Shown here piece by piece: positions 59,855-64,000 of a DNA stretch of 64,000 bases. The position numbers and the translations under genes are program-made. The notes beneath the pieces were generated by a model that saw only the letters and a list, made by a program, of their open reading frames with translations, had not been told where the DNA came from and made no database searches. Location: NCBI GenBank assembly GCA_963801105.1, contig CAWDDH010000003.1:3286001-3350000 (forward strand). The letters run 5' to 3'. The DNA is from JAENVU01 sp963801105. GTDB taxonomy: Bacteria > Actinomycetota > Acidimicrobiia > IMCC26256 > JAENVU01. Numbering within the stretch: the first letter of the stretch is position 1; the number at the start of each line of letters is the position of its first letter.

Positions 59855-61192
59855 GTGGAAGCCCCGCTCACCCGCTACACGCGTGGCGGAGATGTCACGA
59901 TCGCCTACCAGGAGTGGGGCGACGGTCCGCGGCTCGTGTGGGTACCCGGCTTCATCTCACACGTCGAGCTGAACTGGGAGGCGCCGTTCTTCGAGCGGGG
60001 TTTCCGGCGCTGTGGCGAGTTCGCTCGGGCCGTCACGTTCGACAAGCGCGGCACCGGGCTCTCCGACCACTCGGCCGACTTCGGTTCCTTCGAGGACCGC
60101 GTCGACGACATCCGTGCCGTGATGGACGCCGTCGGTTGGGATCGCGCGCACATCGGAGGAATCTCGGAAGGCGGCCCGCTCGCGCTGCTCTTCGCCGCGA
60201 CATTCCCCGACCGCGTCGACAAGCTCGTGCTCTACGGCACGTTCGCTCGGTTCTCCCCCGCGCCGGACTATCCGATCGGGAGCACGGAAATCGCCGCGGC
60301 GCAGCCGTTCGTCGAGCAGTCCTGGGGAACCGGCGACTATCTCAGGCGCTTCGCCCAGCACGCGCCCGACCCCGACCGCGAACAACGGCTCGCCGCAAAG
60401 ATGGAGCGTTACACCGCGACGCCCCAGCAGGCTGCCCACATCCTCGGACTCATCAACGAGATCGACGTGCGCTCCGTGCTCCCTAGCATCCAGAGTCCGA
60501 CGCTCGTGCTCCACTGCACGGACGATCCCATCGCGCCCGTGTCCATGGGTCGCTATCTGGCCGAGCACCTGCCGTCGTGCGAGTACGTCGAGCTCCCACG
60601 CGACTTCCACACGAGCTGGCTCGCCGAGGACGCCGACCTCATCGTCGATGCGGTCGAGCGGTTCCTCACGGGACACGTCGCCAGTACCCCGGTCTCGTCG
60701 GAACGGGTGCTGGCCAGCGTGTTGTACACCGACATCGTCGATTCGACTGCGAAGGCCCGGAAGCTGGGCGACACGGAGTGGCACAGGCTCCTCGACGCCC
60801 ATGACGCAGTGTGCGGAACCGCCGTGGCCTCACACCGCGGCCGGGTGGTGAAGACGACCGGTGACGGCGTTCTCGCGATCTTCGACGGACCCGCCCGAGC
60901 CGTCCATTGCGCGCAGGAGATCATCAGGCGCCTGCAACCGCTCGGACTCGAGATCCGCACCGGTCTCCACGCCGGCGAATGCGAGATTCGTGACGACGGC
61001 GACATCGCCGGAATCGCCGTCAACCTCGCGGCGCGCGTGATGCACCTCGCGGGCAACTCGGAGATCTTCGTCACCCGAACGATCAAGGACCTCTCACTCG
61101 GTTCTGACCTGTCGTTCGAGAGCCGTGGCCTCCACAGCTTCAAGGGCTTCGACGAGGACGTCGAGATCTTCGCGGTCGCCGGTTCGCGGTGA
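59855..61192 (+). CDS. Alpha/beta hydrolase - class III adenylate cyclase fusion
   Basis: The 445-residue protein has an N-terminal alpha/beta-hydrolase-like domain (AYQEWGDGPRLVWVPGF, then VTFDKRGTGLSD and the nucleophile elbow HIGGISEGGPLAL). The C-terminal class III cyclase has VLYTDIVDSTAKARKLGD (metal Asp), RVVKTTGDGVLAIFDG (second Asp) and GIAVNLAARVM. It matches the architecture of mycobacterial Rv1900c. The cyclase makes cAMP as a homodimer; the hydrolase part may sense or process a lipid-like ligand. Start by the -10 box seven bases before GTG. Confidence 0.93.
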   Translation: MEAPLTRYTRGGDVTIAYQEWGDGPRLVWVPGFISHVELNWEAPFFERGFRRCGEFARAVTFDKRGTGLSDHSADFGSFEDRVDDIRAVMDAVGWDRAHIGGISEGGPLALLFAATFPDRVDKLVLYGTFARFSPAPDYPIGSTEIAAAQPFVEQSWGTGDYLRRFAQHAPDPDREQRLAAKMERYTATPQQAAHILGLINEIDVRSVLPSIQSPTLVLHCTDDPIAPVSMGRYLAEHLPSCEYVELPRDFHTSWLAEDADLIVDAVERFLTGHVASTPVSSERVLASVLYTDIVDSTAKARKLGDTEWHRLLDAHDAVCGTAVASHRGRVVKTTGDGVLAIFDGPARAVHCAQEIIRRLQPLGLEIRTGLHAGECEIRDDGDIAGIAVNLAARVMHLAGNSEIFVTRTIKDLSLGSDLSFESRGLHSFKGFDEDVEIFAVAGSR

Positions 61193-61340
61193 GCGGGCCG
61201 ACGGTTGAGGTCTGGAGCCTCCAACGAACCCAGGGCGATTCAATGTCCCCAAGACAAGGAACGTTGGGACCGGCGCGCTCCACCGTCACCACGCCCGCGC
61301 ACAGCCGAGCCGCCACTCCATCGCGCGCAGCGATCCACAC

Positions 61341-61405
61341 CAAGAGATTCGCGTCGCGACGCTCGACCGTGACCTGCGGAAACCCCTGTTTTGCACAGCG
61401 TTCAC
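61341..61405. repeat. Dispersed repeat copy R2
   Basis: Core CAAGAGATTCGCGTCGCGAC, then GCTCGACCGTGACCTGCG and, after a variable middle, TTGCACAGCGTTCACG. It shares about 30 near-identical bases with R1 and the flanking TTGCACAGCGTTCACG block with R3. It lies in the 260-base gap between the cyclase and the ICMT-like gene, which holds nothing else I can name. Confidence 0.75.
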
Positions 61406-61452
61406 GGTCATGGTGGCAGAGCGGCAACTCGGGTGATCACCGGCGAGCGGTG

Positions 61453-62073
61453 TCAGCAGGGAGTCGTCCGACCTCGTCTGGTCGGGAGTCTTCCCGGCAC
61501 GAGCATGGGAACCCGTTCGCGATACCGCAGGTAGTCCGCGTCGAAGTGTCCGATCATCATCCGCTCCTCCGAGCGAATGTAGATGAGGTAGGCAGGCACG
61601 ACGTAGGCGGCGAGGATGACCAGGACCACGAGGTTCTGAAAGCCCGCCGCAACCCCGGCCCAGATGAGGAAAGCAGCCAAGTAGAGCGGGTGGCGCACCC
61701 AACCGAATGCCCCGCGGTCGACGATTTGGTGTTCCGGGAGGATGTAGTGGCCGGGTGACACGGTGGGGAAGGAGGCAACGGCCCACAGCATCAGCGAGAT
61801 CCCCACACACGCCAGTACAGCTCCTGCGACGGCGGCAACAACATGTATGGGCGACATCGCGTTCGGCGCGTCATGGGTCACGAGAAGTACGAGGGTGATC
61901 GCCAGGAGCAGGAAGGGCTCCGGTTGGGTGCATCGATCCCGCCACGACGACGGGTATGCCGTCGCCTTCGCCCGGTAGCGGACCTGGCGCAGCTTGGCAA
62001 CGATGATCCCCGTCGACCGCCCGATCGCGCAGAAGCTCACGACGGCGACGACGGCCCAGTCGAACATCGGCAT
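61453..62073 (-). CDS. Isoprenylcysteine/phospholipid methyltransferase-like membrane protein
   Basis: The 206-residue membrane protein has about five helices and the ICMT/PEMT signature: SPGHYILPEHQIVDRGAFGW, RHPLYLAAFLIWAG (RHP), and RSEERMMIGHFDADYLRYRE with the final SAM-binding acidic and tyrosine residues. Bacterial members methylate lipids or small molecules at the membrane. Its ATG shares one base with the TetR stop (TGATG), so the genes are coupled. The substrate is unknown. Confidence 0.85.
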   Translation of the reverse strand: MPMFDWAVVAVVSFCAIGRSTGIIVAKLRQVRYRAKATAYPSSWRDRCTQPEPFLLLAITLVLLVTHDAPNAMSPIHVVAAVAGAVLACVGISLMLWAVASFPTVSPGHYILPEHQIVDRGAFGWVRHPLYLAAFLIWAGVAAGFQNLVVLVILAAYVVPAYLIYIRSEERMMIGHFDADYLRYRERVPMLVPGRLPTRRGRTTPC

Positions 62074-62672
62074 CACGCCCGCTGGCCAACTGATTCGATG
62101 TCGCTGCGCAGGCCGCGCACTACGACGTCGGCGAGTACCGCGCTGAGCTCGGCGTAGGACCGGTACGTCTGGTTGAACAGCGCGTGGCCTGCGGTGAAGA
62201 GGACCGTCGCGGTCCGCTCGGGGTCGATCGCTCGGATCGACCCCTCCGCTACCCCTTCCCGAAGGAGCCCGGCGATGACCGAGATGCTTTGCGTCGCGAG
62301 TTCGTTGTGCAGGTCCTCGATCATGGATACCGGAATCATCTGGCGGTCGCGCCGGAGCACGGCGAGGAGCAGCGCGCTGTCCTGGAAGTGCTTCGCGCTG
62401 GCTTCCGCCAAAGCACCGAGGCGCTCCAACGCGTCGCCGGGACCGCCCGAGGCCGCTTCGGCACGTTCGAGCCACGCCGCATTGTCCGCCTCGATGAGGT
62501 GGAGGAACAGCCCTTCTTTGCTGGTGAAATGCCAGTAGACGGTGCCGGTGGCCACTCCCGCATCAGCGGCGATCTCGGCGACGTTCGTGTGACGGAACCC
62601 AGCCACTTCGAAGTGCTGCCGCGCCGCCCGCAGAATCCGTTCGTCTCTGGGCAACGAAACCGGTCGGGTCAT
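62073..62672 (-). CDS. TetR-family transcriptional regulator
   Basis: The 199-residue protein has a TetR DNA-binding domain: DERILRAARQHFEVAGFRHT, then VAEIAADAGVATGTVYWHFT and SKEGLFLHLIEADN. The C-terminal domain is unclassified. It lies between a methyltransferase (stop 23 bases upstream) and an ICMT-like gene and is likely to control the three-gene cluster. A palindrome sits just before its start. Confidence 0.93.
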   Translation of the reverse strand: MTRPVSLPRDERILRAARQHFEVAGFRHTNVAEIAADAGVATGTVYWHFTSKEGLFLHLIEADNAAWLERAEAASGGPGDALERLGALAEASAKHFQDSALLLAVLRRDRQMIPVSMIEDLHNELATQSISVIAGLLREGVAEGSIRAIDPERTATVLFTAGHALFNQTYRSYAELSAVLADVVVRGLRSDIESVGQRA

Positions 62673-62680
62673 GACTGAAT

Positions 62681-62709
62681 GATTGACGATATCGTTCAGT
62701 CTGTCAATC
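62681..62709. promoter_or_regulatory. Palindromic sites upstream of the TetR gene
   Basis: ACGATATCGT at 62686-62695 is a perfect 10-bp palindrome and is enclosed by GATTGAC (62681-62687) and GTCAATC (62703-62709). They overlap the end of the methyltransferase gene. The site is a candidate autoregulatory operator for the TetR protein; the exact extent is unsure. Confidence 0.45.
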
Positions 62710-63598
62710 GCGAAGCTGCATTCGTGGCGCGGTAGGGCGAACCCACGCGATGGTCCCATTTCGTTCCCACGATGCAGCGCGCCACACCGGGAACCCGGAC
62801 CTTGCCGTCCCGCTCGAACGCACTCACGTTCGCGATGGCGCTTGCCCGAATCCGCTCCCGCGCCAGTTCGTCGACCTGCTGAAGTGCCGCAACTGCGAGC
62901 GAGACGTGCTCGCTGATCATCTCCCAATACTGCGCGGGCGATCGCGTCACGAGTTCGACGTCGACGTCCCACTCGGCAACGTCGCGGAGCCCCGCGCTTT
63001 CGAACAGGGCATTCACATGTCCCGGAGCGGCGCACCGATACATATTCGGCCCGTCCGGGTCGGGTGGCGCCACCGCCACCTCGGTCGCGATCGCCTGCAT
63101 GGCGATCGTCGTCCACGGGTTGTCCTCGGGCTTGACCCATACCGACGAACAGAGACGTCCACCCGGCTTGAGCACACGTGCGAACTCGGCCGTCGCCTTG
63201 CCCATGTCGGGGAAGAACATGTACCCAAAGCGCACCGAGACGCTGTCGAAGGTGGCGTCGTCGAACGGCAGATCATCGGCGCTGCACACCTCCGTCTCTA
63301 TATTGGCCACCCCTTGCGCCCGGGCTCGTCGCGCGGCGACCTCCAGCATCTCCGGTACGAGATCGGTCAGCACGACGCGTCCCTTCGGCGACAGCCGCGC
63401 AATGCTCAGACCCGGCTCGCCCGTGCCCGAGGCAATGTCGAGATGCTGTTGATCGGAAGCGAGGTCGAGACGCTCGATCATCGCCGTGCCGACCGGGCCG
63501 AGTTGCTCCATGATGACCGAGTCCCACTTCTCCCAGCCCGCAGAGAGCCCGGCCCACGTGGCTCGCTGAACGTCTCGGATCTCATCGGCGCTCGGCAT
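62696..63598 (-). CDS. Class I SAM-dependent methyltransferase (UbiE/methyltransf_11 type)
   Basis: The 300-residue protein has motif I HLDIASGTGEPGLSIARL, motif II VVLTDLVPEML, then ADDLPFDDATFDSVSVRFGY and the post-motif AEFARVLKPGGRL. The WKDWS-like N-terminal region (GWEKWDSVIMEQL) occurs in methyltransferases acting on quinones or small aromatic molecules. The start ATG 63598 has GGAGGG just upstream; an earlier ATG (63613) is possible. It is the first gene of a probable cluster with TetR and ICMT genes. Confidence 0.9.
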   Translation of the reverse strand: MPSADEIRDVQRATWAGLSAGWEKWDSVIMEQLGPVGTAMIERLDLASDQQHLDIASGTGEPGLSIARLSPKGRVVLTDLVPEMLEVAARRARAQGVANIETEVCSADDLPFDDATFDSVSVRFGYMFFPDMGKATAEFARVLKPGGRLCSSVWVKPEDNPWTTIAMQAIATEVAVAPPDPDGPNMYRCAAPGHVNALFESAGLRDVAEWDVDVELVTRSPAQYWEMISEHVSLAVAALQQVDELARERIRASAIANVSAFERDGKVRVPGVARCIVGTKWDHRVGSPYRATNAASRLTD

Positions 63599-63718
63599 CG
63601 GCCCTCCCGCCATCGCTGCATCCACCCAACATGACGGCACTCCTTGGCGCCAGGTCATCATGCCCGCTCCGCGAGCGTTGCACCACGACCCAACCGTCCG
63701 TTTCGAGCCGAGATCCGC

Positions 63719-63785
63719 AGCAAGAGATTCGCGTCACGCCACGCGATTGCGACCAGGCAAACAACAGCTTGCACAGCGTTCACGC
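63719..63785. repeat. Dispersed repeat copy R3
   Basis: Begins AGCAAGAGATTCGCGTCACG, differs in the middle (CCACGCGATTGCGACCAGG), and ends CTTGCACAGCGTTCACG as in R2. Same orientation as R1 and R2, about 2.4 kb from R2. Confidence 0.7.
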
Positions 63786-63826
63786 CGAGGTGGGTCGGTT
63801 TCCGGGAGCCGTCTCGGTACTCGAAC

Positions 63827-64000
63827 ATGCAACCCCAGAACCTTCCCGGCACGTCGCCGTCGCCCAGCGGTGGTCCGACATCAACGCCGACGACGTCACT
63901 TGCTTGCTGGGACGAGATCCACGAACAGGGATCGGGTAGCGATGTGGCCGGCCGGGAACCGGGGGACGTCGTGCTGGCGGACTTCACGGTCGATGGGCTC
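63827..64000 (+). CDS. Possible N-terminal part of a protein, cut by right edge
   Basis: An open frame from ATG 63827 runs to the edge, reading MQPQNLPGTSPSPSGGP, a Thr/Pro/Ser-rich stretch, then SLACWDEIHEQGSG and REPGDVVLADFTVDGL. The final part has protein-like composition, though I recognise no family. No clear ribosome site precedes it. A GTG at 63944 is an alternative start. Confidence 0.3.
   Translation, partial: MQPQNLPGTSPSPSGGPTSTPTTSLACWDEIHEQGSGSDVAGREPGDVVLADFTVDGL

Noticed and set aside
1..64000. CRISPR array or prophage
   Set aside because: No regularly spaced short repeats were seen, and no capsid, portal, terminase or integrase gene was recognised.

Overview
The window comes from a high-GC Gram-positive of the phylum Actinomycetota. 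Two WhiB iron-sulfur regulators, a Pat-type cyclic-nucleotide-binding acetyltransferase, two multidomain class III cyclases and many start codons placed 6-8 bases after a TANNNT box (leaderless transcripts) support this. The content fits an uncultured or environmental lineage such as Acidimicrobiia, but that placement is inference.

Layout. 1-4.4 kb: acyl-CoA dehydrogenase (cut by the left edge), ABC1/UbiB-like kinase, WhiB, a cation/Ca2+ exchanger and a small membrane protein. 4.5-5.9 kb: RNase P RNA, then about 1 kb with no credible gene that is packed with strong hairpins, the most unusual stretch here. 5.9-13 kb: a K+ channel with RCK domains, an orphan prepilin, a secreted beta-helix protein, a methyltransferase, an OafA/SGNH acyltransferase and a GT87 glycosyltransferase. 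13-18.5 kb: bioB, a four-gene overlapping operon (zinc ribbon, RNase H, membrane protein, phosphatase) and a class A penicillin-binding protein. 18.6-25.2 kb: an AddAB-type helicase-nuclease pair. 25-32 kb: an accessory region with hydrolase, methyltransferase, PPOX protein, UGT and two TetR regulators with visible operators. It ends at an intact tRNA-Val, a decayed partial copy of which lies 3.4 kb away.

32-38 kb: a second WhiB, a small self-contained transcription unit, two inositol-monophosphatase-like enzymes, fdhD and a frameshifted mobA (molybdenum cofactor/formate dehydrogenase maturation), pterin dehydratase and an MFS transporter. 38-41.6 kb: a very large zinc-ribbon/cyclase/ATPase/TPR regulator. 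41.7-47.2 kb: a tightly overlapping operon around a family 4 glycosidase fused in frame to a glucosamine-6-phosphate deaminase, with RidA, an esterase, a ThuA-like fragment and a YczE-type membrane protein. It diverges from a 3-hydroxyisobutyrate-dehydrogenase-like gene across overlapping promoters. 47-57 kb: ASST-like sulfotransferase, Pat acetyltransferase, GNAT, aminoglycoside phosphotransferase family, SDR, and two GGDEF-type signalling proteins. 57-64 kb: a tRNA with anticodon CAT whose 5' half is duplicated beyond a frameshifted acyltransferase gene, an alpha/beta hydrolase-cyclase fusion, and a methyltransferase/TetR/ICMT cluster. Three copies of a dispersed repeat of about 65 bp lie between these genes.

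Working together: cAMP signalling (two cyclases plus a cNMP-gated acetyltransferase), c-di-GMP signalling (two GGDEF proteins), amino-sugar breakdown (GH4-NagB operon) and surface glycan modification (two acyltransferases, GT87, beta-helix) are the coherent themes. Five genes carry single frameshifts; whether these are decay or sequence error cannot be settled here.
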